64,000 nucleotides of DNA. Source: a virus. The notes under the pieces were generated by a model. That model saw only the letters and a list, made by a program, of their open reading frames with translations, made no database searches and had not been told where the DNA came from. A program made the translations under genes and the position numbers. The DNA is taken from positions 126,001-190,000 of the IMG/VR virus record IMGVR_UViG_3300045970_000794. One strand, 5' to 3'. Shown here one piece after another: positions 49,688-59,076 of this stretch; the stretch's first letter is position 1; each line of letters starts with the position of its first letter.

Positions 49688-51640
49688 TTAACTTATTGAT
49701 TTGTATTTAAATACAAAATTTATCATATCTAATGAACCTGTAAATGTATCACCCACATCCGCTGGATTCCTATATATTCTAATATGCATAGCAGTGTCAG
49801 CTGATAATGTCATTGCACTTCTAACTGTTGGTGAAAATAAGAATGTATTCGCACGATTTGGAACGTCAACCAATGATAATGTTTCGGCTGGTGTAACTAA
49901 ACTTCCAAGTTCACTAGTACTACCAGTATATATCTCTAAATATGTTTTAGCTGATGTTGTACCAGTACTAGTTGTTCTCCATGTAAAATAAAAATCTGGT
50001 TCGCTATGATAATCATCTGGTGTGATAAATGAAATACCAGCATCACTAGTCGCACCACTTCCATTAAATCTAGTTACCACCATAACTAATGGTGTTAATG
50101 TAACTCTAGTCGCAGTATTCAATGTAATATCATTTGAATTGAAAATTAATTCTCTAGTTACTTTAGTGTCAGCAGTTATATTAGCAATTCCATTATTTTG
50201 CTTGATTGTTAAGGTGCCCGCTGAATTTGTAACACCAGTTACGTATGTATCACCACTTACAAAACCAGTTACTGTAAACGTACCTCCTGTATTATTTCTG
50301 TAAGTTGCTGTACCATTTGAATAAGTACCTCCTGTTACATATGTATCACCAGTCACAAAACCAGTTACAGTAAATGTGCCACCTGTATTATTTCTATAAG
50401 TTGCTGTACCATTTGAATATGTACCTCCAGTAGTATAAACATCAGTAGGTAAATTAAGGTAAGTCGTTGCACTTAATTGACCCGCAACTGTCAAACCAGT
50501 AAATGTGTTAATTGTAACTGAATAATTATTTCCTAGTGAATTATTTATTGTTAATGTATTTGCACTATACGCAAATCCAGTTACTTTAGATTCATTAGTG
50601 GTTTGAAGGAAAATTCCGTAAATATCTACTCCACCAAGATATAAATAATTTAATACATCTAACGAATCAATAACACCACTTTTGTTAATAATCGATACGG
50701 AAACTCGTCCACTAACTGCGTCATTTATCAATAACCTACCAACTCTAATTGCATAGCTAGGACTTATTGGTTTTGTGGTTGTTAATCCACCTAATACACC
50801 GTCACTTAAATATAATTCATCACCAGCAACACCACCATATAATGTTGTATTTAATTCATTTACATTACCCCTTACGGTTACATAACCATATCCATCATTT
50901 TCAATTGTTTCGGTTGTAATACCTAATACAATGGTTGATGCACTTGATGTAGCAATCGTCATTGCGATTGTTTGTGTTGTGGTGGTAGTACCACCAGCAC
51001 CAGTTACGTATACAACACTACCATTAGGTATTTGAACACCGCTATTATTATAAACATAAACTAATTCTTCTTGTCCTATTTGTAATGTAACACTATCATC
51101 AATTTCAGCGGCCATAGTTTTCCATTCTGAATCATAATAGATTCTACCAGCTGAAAATCCAGTAACAGTTGGATTACTATTAAATTGTAAAGTATTTGCA
51201 CTTAATCCATCTGTAAATATTGTAGGACCAGTTACGGTACCACCTGTGAATGTAGAAGATGGTATATTAAGGTAAGTTGTTGCACTAATCGTATTGGCCG
51301 TTAAACCATTGGTAAACGTAGTAGGGCCAGTTACGGTACCCCCTGTGAATGCGTTAGCAATACCAGTTAAATTAGAACCATTACCATAATATGTGGTTGC
51401 ACTAATAGTTGTGGCTGAAATCAACCCATTAATATAGAAATTTCCCGTAACAGTATCACCAGTTCTAGATATTCGGTCCCATCCAATTGGAATAATCGAA
51501 TTTGCTGTTGTGCCAGACGCATATAATTTAACATCAGCAACATTTATCGCCAATTCACCAAGTAATAAGTCACCATTTGATGGTACTTTCCCAACTACAT
51601 TGCTTCTTTTAAGAACAACGGTATTCTTACGTATTGCCAT
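49688..51640 (-). CDS. Tail fibre protein with shared repeat modules
   Basis: Encodes 650 residues. The start MAIRKNTVVLKRSNVVGKVP, then LLLGELAINVADVKLYASG, is a typical fibre attachment domain. Residues about 75-155 and 395-480 carry the same FTGGTVTG.T.FTNGL.ANTISATTY and TGGTYSNGTATYRNNTGGTFTVTGF units as the neighbouring fibre. The C-terminal 150 residues look like a beta-sandwich (LVMVVTRFNGSGATSDAGIS). A distal fibre or receptor-binding role is inferred. Confidence 0.75.
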   Translation of the reverse strand: MAIRKNTVVLKRSNVVGKVPSNGDLLLGELAINVADVKLYASGTTANSIIPIGWDRISRTGDTVTGNFYINGLISATTISATTYYGNGSNLTGIANAFTGGTVTGPTTFTNGLTANTISATTYLNIPSSTFTGGTVTGPTIFTDGLSANTLQFNSNPTVTGFSAGRIYYDSEWKTMAAEIDDSVTLQIGQEELVYVYNNSGVQIPNGSVVYVTGAGGTTTTTQTIAMTIATSSASTIVLGITTETIENDGYGYVTVRGNVNELNTTLYGGVAGDELYLSDGVLGGLTTTKPISPSYAIRVGRLLINDAVSGRVSVSIINKSGVIDSLDVLNYLYLGGVDIYGIFLQTTNESKVTGFAYSANTLTINNSLGNNYSVTINTFTGLTVAGQLSATTYLNLPTDVYTTGGTYSNGTATYRNNTGGTFTVTGFVTGDTYVTGGTYSNGTATYRNNTGGTFTVTGFVSGDTYVTGVTNSAGTLTIKQNNGIANITADTKVTRELIFNSNDITLNTATRVTLTPLVMVVTRFNGSGATSDAGISFITPDDYHSEPDFYFTWRTTSTGTTSAKTYLEIYTGSTSELGSLVTPAETLSLVDVPNRANTFLFSPTVRSAMTLSADTAMHIRIYRNPADVGDTFTGSLDMINFVFKYKSIS

Positions 51641-51659
51641 ATTAATAGCTATTTTGTGG

Positions 51660-51671
51660 CCCTATATAGGG
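51660..51671. promoter_or_regulatory. 12-bp perfect palindrome CCCTATATAGGG
   Basis: Lies about 20 bases upstream of the 650-residue fibre gene. C/G triplets are rare in these leaders, so it stands out. It could be an operator half-site pair or a short leader hairpin; nothing else supports either. Confidence 0.35.
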
Positions 51672-51710
51672 TTTATTAGATTTGAAGATTATATAACCTA
51701 CTTAAAATAA

Positions 51711-51738
51711 ATATCCCCAAACTTGCATTTGAGGATAT
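51711..51738 (-). terminator. Hairpin, probable terminator
   Basis: ATATCC-C-CAAA pairs with TTTG-A-GGATAT with one mismatch and a six-base loop. T-rich sequence follows on the minus strand. It lies 45 bases after the stop of the 533-residue fibre gene. Confidence 0.6.
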
Positions 51739-51784
51739 AAACATTGAAATATAATTAATTTGGAAAAGTAATATATTACTCAGT

Positions 51785-53386
51785 CTAAAATGACCCACCA
51801 TCGAGCACATCCCATTCAGCAATTACTCTTACACCATTAGGTGTTGTAACATCACTACTTCGAATCACAATATCATTTAATTGAGTTACAAAGCCTCTGT
51901 TAGCGTACCCATTTAGTGCTGTATATTCACTAATATCTGGAACATTACTTGCAGTAAGTCCAGTTAATGTCTGCATTGTTCTAATATCAAGATTAACTGA
52001 CGAACCAGACGTTCCACTACCATCTTGAATGGTCCAACCAGCACCAATTGACGCTGAGGTAGTACTACCAGTAGGATTATAATTAATATAAACATTATTA
52101 TCTTCAATATATAATTCAGATGTAAATGCTGAAATTGCTTGACCAAATAATGTTAAATTACCATAAACTAATAAATCACCAGAACCAATTGTTTGACCAA
52201 CTGTTAATCCAGATACTACTGTTAAACCACCTGTTATAATATCACCAGTAACATTAACATAGCGACTATCTAAATCAATTAGTGTATGATGTACACTAGT
52301 ATCAGCAGTATGTGCAGTAAAATTAATATTATCAGTCTTAGAATCTAATGATGTTTGTAAATTAATTACAGCACTAATAGGATGAGTATGAGCACTATCA
52401 CCAATAATACTTAAAGTAATACTAGATAATGGATAATGAATAGTTGTATCACCAGTATGACTAACAAAATCAATTATTGTAACAGCAGATATTTGAGTAG
52501 TAGTTACATAATGAGGATTATTTGTATCACCAGTATGATTCGCAAAATCAGTTTGGTATGTCAACGCACTTAAACTAACACTATAAGCACTTAAACTATC
52601 ATTTCTATCAAAATAAATTGTTTTATTATCAAAAGTACTAGCTGTTGTGAATGTATTTGTATCACTACCAGTTAAAGCAAATATATTAAGTAAATTAGTA
52701 CCACCTGACAATATTGTATCACCACTTATTGTTATTGCACTAATTGATGGTGTAATTAAACCACCACTCATTGTACCACCTGTTATATTTACATATAAAC
52801 CATCTAATTCAGTAATTGTATGATGAACACTAGTGTCGGCAGTATGAGTAGTTAAATCAGATTGATAAGCTAATGTATTTAAATTAGCTGTATATGCAGA
52901 TAATTGGTCATTCCTATCAAAATAAACCGTTTTATCAATTAATGTTGCACCAGTAGTAAAAGTATCGGCACTTAATAGATTGGCAAATGACGTTAAATCA
53001 ACATCAATATCAACACCATCACTTCTATAATATCTTAAAAGATAGCCAGTATTACTTCCACTAACAACATATTTATCCAATCCATTGATAACGTCAATTA
53101 ATGGTGTACCACCGCTATAATATGTGTCAGCACTAACGGTAAGTGTACTTATTGGCATGGTGAATACCGTAACACCACTCAATAGATGAATTTCACTATC
53201 ACCGCTACATGAGTAAATATGGTTAGTAACTACACCAGTGCATGCGGTAATGCTAATGAAATCAGTTCCATTAGGTTCGATTATAACATTTTCAATAATA
53301 TTTGGTTGTGTAGGACACGTATTTTGTGATTCATACCCACCGTTTGTTATATAAATGTTCTCGTTTATTTCATTGCAATTACCCAT
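51785..53386 (-). CDS. Tail fibre protein with histidine-rich repeats
   Basis: Encodes 533 residues. Several copies of a short unit, HTADTSVHHTI, HTGDTNNPHYVTT, HTGDTTIHYPL and HTADTSVHHTL, resemble HxH-type metal-coordinating or trimeric-needle segments of phage fibres. Two copies of a longer block (DKTVYFDRNDQLSAYTANLNTLAYQSD, with a near repeat later) are present. The C-terminal 100 residues contain a likely knob. It starts one base upstream of the tail-completion gene's 3' end, in the same operon. Confidence 0.75.
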   Translation of the reverse strand: MGNCNEINENIYITNGGYESQNTCPTQPNIIENVIIEPNGTDFISITACTGVVTNHIYSCSGDSEIHLLSGVTVFTMPISTLTVSADTYYSGGTPLIDVINGLDKYVVSGSNTGYLLRYYRSDGVDIDVDLTSFANLLSADTFTTGATLIDKTVYFDRNDQLSAYTANLNTLAYQSDLTTHTADTSVHHTITELDGLYVNITGGTMSGGLITPSISAITISGDTILSGGTNLLNIFALTGSDTNTFTTASTFDNKTIYFDRNDSLSAYSVSLSALTYQTDFANHTGDTNNPHYVTTTQISAVTIIDFVSHTGDTTIHYPLSSITLSIIGDSAHTHPISAVINLQTSLDSKTDNINFTAHTADTSVHHTLIDLDSRYVNVTGDIITGGLTVVSGLTVGQTIGSGDLLVYGNLTLFGQAISAFTSELYIEDNNVYINYNPTGSTTSASIGAGWTIQDGSGTSGSSVNLDIRTMQTLTGLTASNVPDISEYTALNGYANRGFVTQLNDIVIRSSDVTTPNGVRVIAEWDVLDGGSF

Positions 53387-53387
53387 A

Positions 53388-54434
53388 TTATAATATTATT
53401 CCTGTTAATCTAAATTTTCCTGTTATTTGTTGATTTTTAGTAAAATCAATTCTTAATGTCTGACCAGCATTAATTTCAAAAGGAAATGCTGTTACAACAT
53501 TGTCAATTCTATATATTGGGTTCGTAATTCCTTGTATTGGTACGAATGTATTAAATAATGCATGATAATTATGAATCATTTCAAAATAATTTTGAGCAAA
53601 TGGTTTACAAACAATATTCAAGTTAATTGTAGCTTGAGCTTCACATACAGTTGTTTTAACAATTGGTTTAGTTGGTTCACATAATTCGACCATTACCATT
53701 GTTCTATCAATTGATGGAACTACTTTAAAATCTTCTTCATTAATTATGTAGCCCAAAAGTTTCATTTCAAACATTTGAACATAAAATCTTCTATTTTCAA
53801 AATCATCAATTGGACTTTCATCACCAATACTTTCTAAATGAACTGGCATTGGATGACCATTAGGTGAAATATAAAATTGTCTTGATTGAAAAGTTTCTTG
53901 TATTTTAACGTTAAATTTATTCAATTCACGCATTCTATTGCAAAATAACCTTACTTCATATGTCATATCAACGGATGTTGGCTGTGGCACTCTATAAGTA
54001 TCCACACCAGCTCGTCCACCGTTCCATGTCGGAACTTTCATGTATGCATATGTGTGATGACCTGGTATATTCCATAAACTTTTTTGATTTGTACCCACTT
54101 GAACATCTGGTTTTCTAACTACTGTAATAAAAGGCATTTGCATATCCTTAAATTCATCAGTAAATTTCCAAGTTCTAGCAAATTCAGCCCATCTTTGAAT
54201 GGTTAAGAATATTACTGGGACTTTTTCACCATCAATTACTATTTGTAAATCTTCATTAACGAATTCAATAAATGTTTTATCCAAATCTTCATACATAACA
54301 CCTCTAGGAAGATAAGTACCACCTTTGGCAATATCTTCAGTAACCATTTCTTCCCTTCTTCTTGGTCCGAAATGTTCTGGATATAATTTCAAATCCTTAC
54401 GAAAACCCTTAGAAAATCCTTTTGGTAATCCCAT
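53388..54434 (-). CDS. Probable tail completion / sheath-stabiliser protein (gp15-like)
   Basis: Encodes 348 residues starting MGLPKGFSKGFRKDLKL. FLTIQRWAEFARTWKFTDEFKDM, and then SVDMTYEVRLFCNRMRELNKFNVKIQETFQSRQFYIS, recall T4 gp15-type tail-terminator proteins, in which a similar MTYEL.LF.R stretch precedes a helix. The assignment is tentative. It follows the neck-type gene in transcription order, which suits a head-tail junction role. The start is separated by a single base from the stop of an HNH HEG. Confidence 0.6.
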   Translation of the reverse strand: MGLPKGFSKGFRKDLKLYPEHFGPRRREEMVTEDIAKGGTYLPRGVMYEDLDKTFIEFVNEDLQIVIDGEKVPVIFLTIQRWAEFARTWKFTDEFKDMQMPFITVVRKPDVQVGTNQKSLWNIPGHHTYAYMKVPTWNGGRAGVDTYRVPQPTSVDMTYEVRLFCNRMRELNKFNVKIQETFQSRQFYISPNGHPMPVHLESIGDESPIDDFENRRFYVQMFEMKLLGYIINEEDFKVVPSIDRTMVMVELCEPTKPIVKTTVCEAQATINLNIVCKPFAQNYFEMIHNYHALFNTFVPIQGITNPIYRIDNVVTAFPFEINAGQTLRIDFTKNQQITGKFRLTGIIL

Positions 54435-54435
54435 A

Positions 54436-55056
54436 TCACATTATTTTTTTACCTTTAACCATATTATCTTTAGCCCATAATGGTTGTAAATTACTTAATG
54501 CATTTACAACACTAGGTGGTGTATCGGCTGAAAAGCTACAAACTGGTATTTTATGGTCAATATGCCATTCACCATAATTATTCCATGACATACCCTCAAC
54601 AAATAAAGATTCTAAATGCTCTTTTAATTGGTGTGGTGAATATCCTAGTAAATCAATGGTATGACCACTTTTTTTCTGACCTAACCGCCTCAATGATAAA
54701 TATAATAAACCTCTCCATTTATCACCTATTGTTTGTTTTCGACCTTTTTTTCGTTCTTTATCATATTGTTTAAGCTTAGCATCATTTTTAATCCTATATT
54801 CCTTTTGCCATTTAGAAATTATTTCAGCATTTTCAATTGTATATGTTTTTTTCTTAATCGATATTATTTCTTTATTAGATTCACGATATATTTTAACCAC
54901 TGAACAAATTTTGTCTTTATTAATAATATAACGCTGCCCATCAATTTCTTTTTTACATGTTTTACAATATGTTGAATATCCATCTTTAGATGCTGAACAT
55001 TTATTAAAATCTTCAATTGGTTTATCAATACTACACTTATAACATATTTTAACCAT
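54436..55056 (-). CDS. HNH homing endonuclease with zinc-ribbon N-terminus
   Basis: About 206 residues from MVKICYKCSIDKPIEDF; a start four codons earlier (55068-55071) would overlap the preceding pseudogene. The N-terminus has CYKCS and CKTCKK pairs. The C-terminal HNH core is WNNYGEWHIDHKIPVCSF followed by VVNALSNLQPLWAKDN. It lies directly after a decayed GIY-YIG element and one base before the tail-completion gene, so two HEGs occupy the same intergenic slot. Confidence 0.82.
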   Translation of the reverse strand: MVKICYKCSIDKPIEDFNKCSASKDGYSTYCKTCKKEIDGQRYIINKDKICSVVKIYRESNKEIISIKKKTYTIENAEIISKWQKEYRIKNDAKLKQYDKERKKGRKQTIGDKWRGLLYLSLRRLGQKKSGHTIDLLGYSPHQLKEHLESLFVEGMSWNNYGEWHIDHKIPVCSFSADTPPSVVNALSNLQPLWAKDNMVKGKKIM

Positions 55057-55057
55057 T

Positions 55058-55836
55058 TTATAATCCCTCAAATTCTATTTTATATTTCCATAAATATCCA
55101 CCAGCTGTATTACGTTTTCCAGATAATACCGAATTTATATGTTTATGTATTTTTTTAATTTCACAAACCGATTTCCATTCTTTAATTATTTCACCATCTA
55201 ATGATAATTGAAGAACTGATTTTGGCCTTTGTTTTTCGTGTTTATTTTTAACTAAATAAACATCACGCTTTAATAATTCATCAGATTTATAACGCCAAAT
55301 AAACCCACCAGCACTACTTCTTTTTTTATTAACGACTAAATTTATATTTTTAATATTAAAATTAATTTTAACATCATTAACCGATTCCCATTCTTTAATA
55401 AAATTACCATTCAAATCATATTGGATTACTGAGTCAATTATTTTTGATTTTTTAAAATAGTCAATATTTTTTGGTGTTTTACCTTTTTTTGTTTTTGACA
55501 TTTTATTTTTAGTTTAATCACTTAATTTAACACCTAATGACCCACCATCACCACCATTTGTTAAATTTTTTAATTCAAAACCCCATGTTTTGAATTGATT
55601 TATCCAGTATATCTCCCAAAATCCCCATTCCAAATTTGGTACAATATCAATTATTTCAATTATTGGTGTTTCGTTTCGATTTATTAACGATTTAATCCAA
55701 GCATCTCGTTTAGTTAGTTTTTTTTTGTTTTAGCGTCAAAAATATGACGATATAATCTCTGTTTTAAATTATTTGTTTTACCAATATATTTAACACCAAA
55801 ACTATCACTTAAACTATATATAAATACTGTATCCAT
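55058..55836 (-). pseudogene. Decayed GIY-YIG homing endonuclease (frameshift plus nonsense)
   Basis: The reading starts MDTVFIYSLSDSFGVKYIGKTNNL, a clear GIY-YIG motif. It is broken at a run of nine A (55718-55726 on the plus strand as T9), with a stop at 55714-55716. Reading on with one extra A gives DAWIKSLINRNETP... up to NLTNGGDGGSLG VKLSD. There TAA (55514-55516) interrupts what would be a NUMOD3 segment, SD(E)TKNKMSKTKKGKTP. The remaining part (from 55501, 147 residues) carries two NUMOD1-like units (QYDLNGNFIKEWESVNDV; QLSLDGEIIKEWKSV). Two lesions argue for real decay. The A9 run could also allow slippage. Confidence 0.8.
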
Positions 55837-55839
55837 ATT

Positions 55840-56364
55840 TTATTCAGCTGAAAATTCTATTTTATCAACAGGAGCGCAGATTACAGTTCTAAATGCACCT
55901 TCAAACCCCATTATTGTATGTTTATTATCAAAATGTTTTATACCATCATTAACAACACTGAAAAATCTAAGTTCAGTTTCGGTTATTGGGTATCCAATGT
56001 AATCACCATAAGATAAATCAACTTCTAATTCAGTTAATTGTTCTTCATAGATTCCAAATGTTAATTGTCCATCTTGAATGTATCTTAAACTACCAGAATC
56101 TTTACCATATACAGCATTTTCTGGTTCCGCTATGATTGGTACTACTTTTAATTCAACAGGTGTTTTAAATCTGATATCTTTTTTACCAGCTTCACCATAT
56201 AATGAATCAGTTTCACTCAAACCCCTATCAACTTGATAAAGTACCACAACAAAATTACCATCACCTTCAATTGCTTCCCTACCTAAAGATACCTCAAGTT
56301 CAAAATCCTCCCTAGAATACCATTTATTTATCCTAGTTATAGGCATTTTTCTACTATTTCCCAT
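55840..56364 (-). CDS. Neck/head-closure-type virion protein (gp14-like?) with replaced 5' end
   Basis: Encodes 174 residues. The start is M-GNSRKMP then ITRINKWYSREDFELE; the remainder includes RFKTPVELKVVP, GQLTFGIYEEQLTELEVDL and DYIGYPITETELRFFSVV, which suits the small beta proteins of the phage neck. Its first 24 codons also exist, with different codons, at the start of the upstream GIY-YIG gene. The gene overlaps that HEG by 11 bases and lacks its own ATATTTAT element, so it depends on read-through from the HEG transcript. The gp14-like label is tentative. Confidence 0.7.
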   Translation of the reverse strand: MGNSRKMPITRINKWYSREDFELEVSLGREAIEGDGNFVVVLYQVDRGLSETDSLYGEAGKKDIRFKTPVELKVVPIIAEPENAVYGKDSGSLRYIQDGQLTFGIYEEQLTELEVDLSYGDYIGYPITETELRFFSVVNDGIKHFDNKHTIMGFEGAFRTVICAPVDKIEFSAE

Positions 56365-57130
56365 GATTTTTAACGTATTTATGTATTATTTTATTTGAGC
56401 AACCATATATCTCCCCAATTTGAACTAAATTTAATCCATTTTGTTTATATTCAGTTATTTGATTAACATCTAAATTATATTTATTAGACTTAGGTTTATA
56501 TATCTCAAAACGCCTAAGATTATTATTTATAACATCCTTTGAACAATTAAAATGTTTTGCTATCTCAGTTATTTTAAAGTTTTTATTTAAAAATAAATCT
56601 CTTAATTCATCCCCATTTATTTTATATTTAAAATTACCATTATTTTCATATTTATGAATTCCAAGTAATTTAACTTTTTCACTTCGTTGTTTTAACACTT
56701 TTTTCGATAATGATTTACCGTGCATCGGGTTGTTTTTACCAATATTAATTTTCTTCATATATTCTTTGGTTTCTTCGCTATGTTTTAAACCTAAACACCC
56801 TTCACCACCTTTGGTTATATTATAACCAATAGATTTTTCAGTTGAATTATATTTTTGAATCCAATATTTTTCTTTATTATCTAATATTTCTTTAGTATTA
56901 CAATGTTCAAGAATTTCCTTAATAAAATTATTTTTACCGTATTTTTTAATAGCTAATTTTATTATTTTACCAGAACCAATATAATTAGGATTATTTTTAG
57001 AATCTTGACCAATATAAATTTTACCATTGATTAGGTTAGTTGTTTTATAAACAACCATATCAAGTTCAAAATCTTCACGAGAATAGAACTTATTAATTCG
57101 AGTAATTGGTATCTTTCTATTTGCTGCCAT
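56354..57130 (-). CDS. GIY-YIG homing endonuclease fused to a displaced neck-gene 5' end
   Basis: Encodes 258 residues. Residues 1-24 (M-AANRKIP then ITRINKFYSREDFELD) duplicate the N-terminus of the downstream neck-type protein. The nuclease begins at its own Met 25 (MVVYKTTNLINGKIYIG, with Y/GIY..YIG-type residues), followed by YNITKGGEGCLGLKHSEETK and GKNNPMHGKSLSKK (NUMOD3 type). The C-terminal half has two helix-turn-helix-like segments (FKITEIAKHFNCSKDVINNNL; LNLVQIGEIYGCSNKIIHKYV). An ATATTTAT leader precedes it, so the HEG has captured the target gene's expression signals. Confidence 0.85.
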   Translation of the reverse strand: MAANRKIPITRINKFYSREDFELDMVVYKTTNLINGKIYIGQDSKNNPNYIGSGKIIKLAIKKYGKNNFIKEILEHCNTKEILDNKEKYWIQKYNSTEKSIGYNITKGGEGCLGLKHSEETKEYMKKINIGKNNPMHGKSLSKKVLKQRSEKVKLLGIHKYENNGNFKYKINGDELRDLFLNKNFKITEIAKHFNCSKDVINNNLRRFEIYKPKSNKYNLDVNQITEYKQNGLNLVQIGEIYGCSNKIIHKYVKNHGK

Positions 57131-57219
57131 AATTTTTCTTTTTAGATAAATATTTATGTATTCATAAATAAGCCAGTAAGTATTGATTTTTTATTAATAT
57201 TTAGTAAATTTAGTTCACT

Positions 57220-59076
57220 ATGATAAATATAGATGATATAAAAAATCGGTCATCATTGACATTATTAGAAGGTTATAGTGGTAATAACCCATATATTCGT
57301 AAATTGAAATGGGATTATGTACAGCGTAAAACTAAATTAACTGATAATCAAATGAAATATGTAATTGATAATCACGACAAAGAGCCAATTAAAATGGATA
57401 AAGTCGTGAGGATATCACTATTACTAGGTGAAGAGTTACAAAAACAAACAAATGTTTCATTCGTACCAGAGAAAATATTAATTGAATATTTATTGGCTGA
57501 TACTGAAAAAGCTTTCCACATAATTGGTAAATTAAAGAAAAATCAAAAGGAATCCAGAATGTACTGGATACCTAAAACTCAAATATTTGATGACATATAT
57601 TTTGATGAAATTGACATTGAAGTTGATTTTGACAAATATAAAGCTCTTGATTCACTACATAGAGAACCATTCGAACATCAAAAAACGGGTGTTAAATTTC
57701 TATTAAGTCGAAATGGGTGTATTTTAGCTGATGATATGGGTCTTGCCAAAACATGGCAAGCAATTGTTGCGGCTTTGGAGTCTAATTGTATGAAAATATT
57801 AGTAGTTTGTCCATCTTCAGTTAAAATTAATTGGCAACGTGAAATTAACTGTTTTTGTGATGATACTGTAATTGTTAGTGGTAAAAAATGGAAATCATCT
57901 AGATTCACAATTATTAACTATGATATTCTTAAAAATTTCCATACAATTAAAGAACCTAAAAAATCAGAAGAAGAAGTTACTGTTGAGGTTAAGACTCAAT
58001 TAATTAAAGGTGATTTTGATTTAGTTATTATCGATGAAGCCCATTACCTTAAAAACCCAAAAAGTATTAGAGGTAAGATTATGACTGATTTATGTATTAA
58101 ACATAATATTGAAAAAGTGTGGTTATTATCTGGTACTCCAATTACAAATCGACCTATGGATTATTATAACCTTTTAAAGCTAATTAAGAGCCCTATAACA
58201 GACAATTGGGTCTTTTATGCAAAAAGGTATTGCGATGGGAAAAAGTTCTTTAAAACGCTTAAAACTGGTCAAAGAAAGCAAATATGGCTTACAAATGGTT
58301 CTTCTAACTTAGATGAGTTGGCTCAGAAAACTAGAAACATTATGTTAAGGCGTAAAAAGGAAGAAGTATTGGATATGCCAGAAAAGACTAGAATTCCAGT
58401 CTTCCATGAGTTAGATAAAGCTGGATGGGCTGAATATGATAATCTTTGGGATGAATATTTAGAACAAAGGAAACTTGACGGTAAAACAGTTAATCTACAA
58501 CGAGATTTAACTGAAACTATTTTATTGAGACGATTCATTGCTAAACAATCAATACAACATACTATTGATTTAGCTAATAGTGCGATTGAGCAAGAACAAA
58601 AAGTAATTATATTCACAACATTTACTGATGAATTATTGGAATTGCAAGAATATTTTGGAAAAGAATGTGTTGTTCACTACGGTAAAATAAATGACCGACA
58701 AAAGCAATATGCTGTTGATAAATTTCAAACTGACCCTAATATTAAAGTGTTTATTGGTAACGTAATATCGGCTGGTGTTGGTATTACCTTGACAGCTGCT
58801 AATATAGTTATATTTAATTCATATGATTGGACACCTGGTAATAATGACCAATGTGAAGACCGTGCTTATCGTATTGGTCAAAATAATAATGTTACAGTAT
58901 ATTATCATTTATTTATGAGAACCATATCAACAGTGATGTGGAAAATATTATATGAGAAAAGAAACATAATCTCAATCATCATGAGTGAACAGAATTGTCC
59001 AGAAGATATTGCGATTGATATTATATTAAAAGATGAATTAACTAATGGAACAGAAAGTAATTGTATATCTGATTAA
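57220..59076 (+). CDS. SNF2-family DNA helicase/translocase
   Basis: Encodes 618 residues. Motif I is ADDMGLAKTWQA near residue 172, with Ala where most relatives have Gly. Motif II is VIIDEAHYLKN near 270, and motif III is LLSGTPITNRP. The second RecA-like domain carries VIIFTTF, SAGVGITLTAANIVIF and motif VI QCEDRAYRIGQ. The N-terminal 145 residues are not recognised. It resembles the SNF2-type helicases of T4-like phages that remodel forks or recombination intermediates. Transcribed rightwards with the glutaredoxin gene, which overlaps its end. Confidence 0.87.
   Translation: MINIDDIKNRSSLTLLEGYSGNNPYIRKLKWDYVQRKTKLTDNQMKYVIDNHDKEPIKMDKVVRISLLLGEELQKQTNVSFVPEKILIEYLLADTEKAFHIIGKLKKNQKESRMYWIPKTQIFDDIYFDEIDIEVDFDKYKALDSLHREPFEHQKTGVKFLLSRNGCILADDMGLAKTWQAIVAALESNCMKILVVCPSSVKINWQREINCFCDDTVIVSGKKWKSSRFTIINYDILKNFHTIKEPKKSEEEVTVEVKTQLIKGDFDLVIIDEAHYLKNPKSIRGKIMTDLCIKHNIEKVWLLSGTPITNRPMDYYNLLKLIKSPITDNWVFYAKRYCDGKKFFKTLKTGQRKQIWLTNGSSNLDELAQKTRNIMLRRKKEEVLDMPEKTRIPVFHELDKAGWAEYDNLWDEYLEQRKLDGKTVNLQRDLTETILLRRFIAKQSIQHTIDLANSAIEQEQKVIIFTTFTDELLELQEYFGKECVVHYGKINDRQKQYAVDKFQTDPNIKVFIGNVISAGVGITLTAANIVIFNSYDWTPGNNDQCEDRAYRIGQNNNVTVYYHLFMRTISTVMWKILYEKRNIISIIMSEQNCPEDIAIDIILKDELTNGTESNCISD

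Noticed and set aside
55514-55516. Stop-codon reassignment (TAA read as sense)
   Set aside because: Many genes here end properly at TAA, and the same element also has a frameshift, so decay explains it better.
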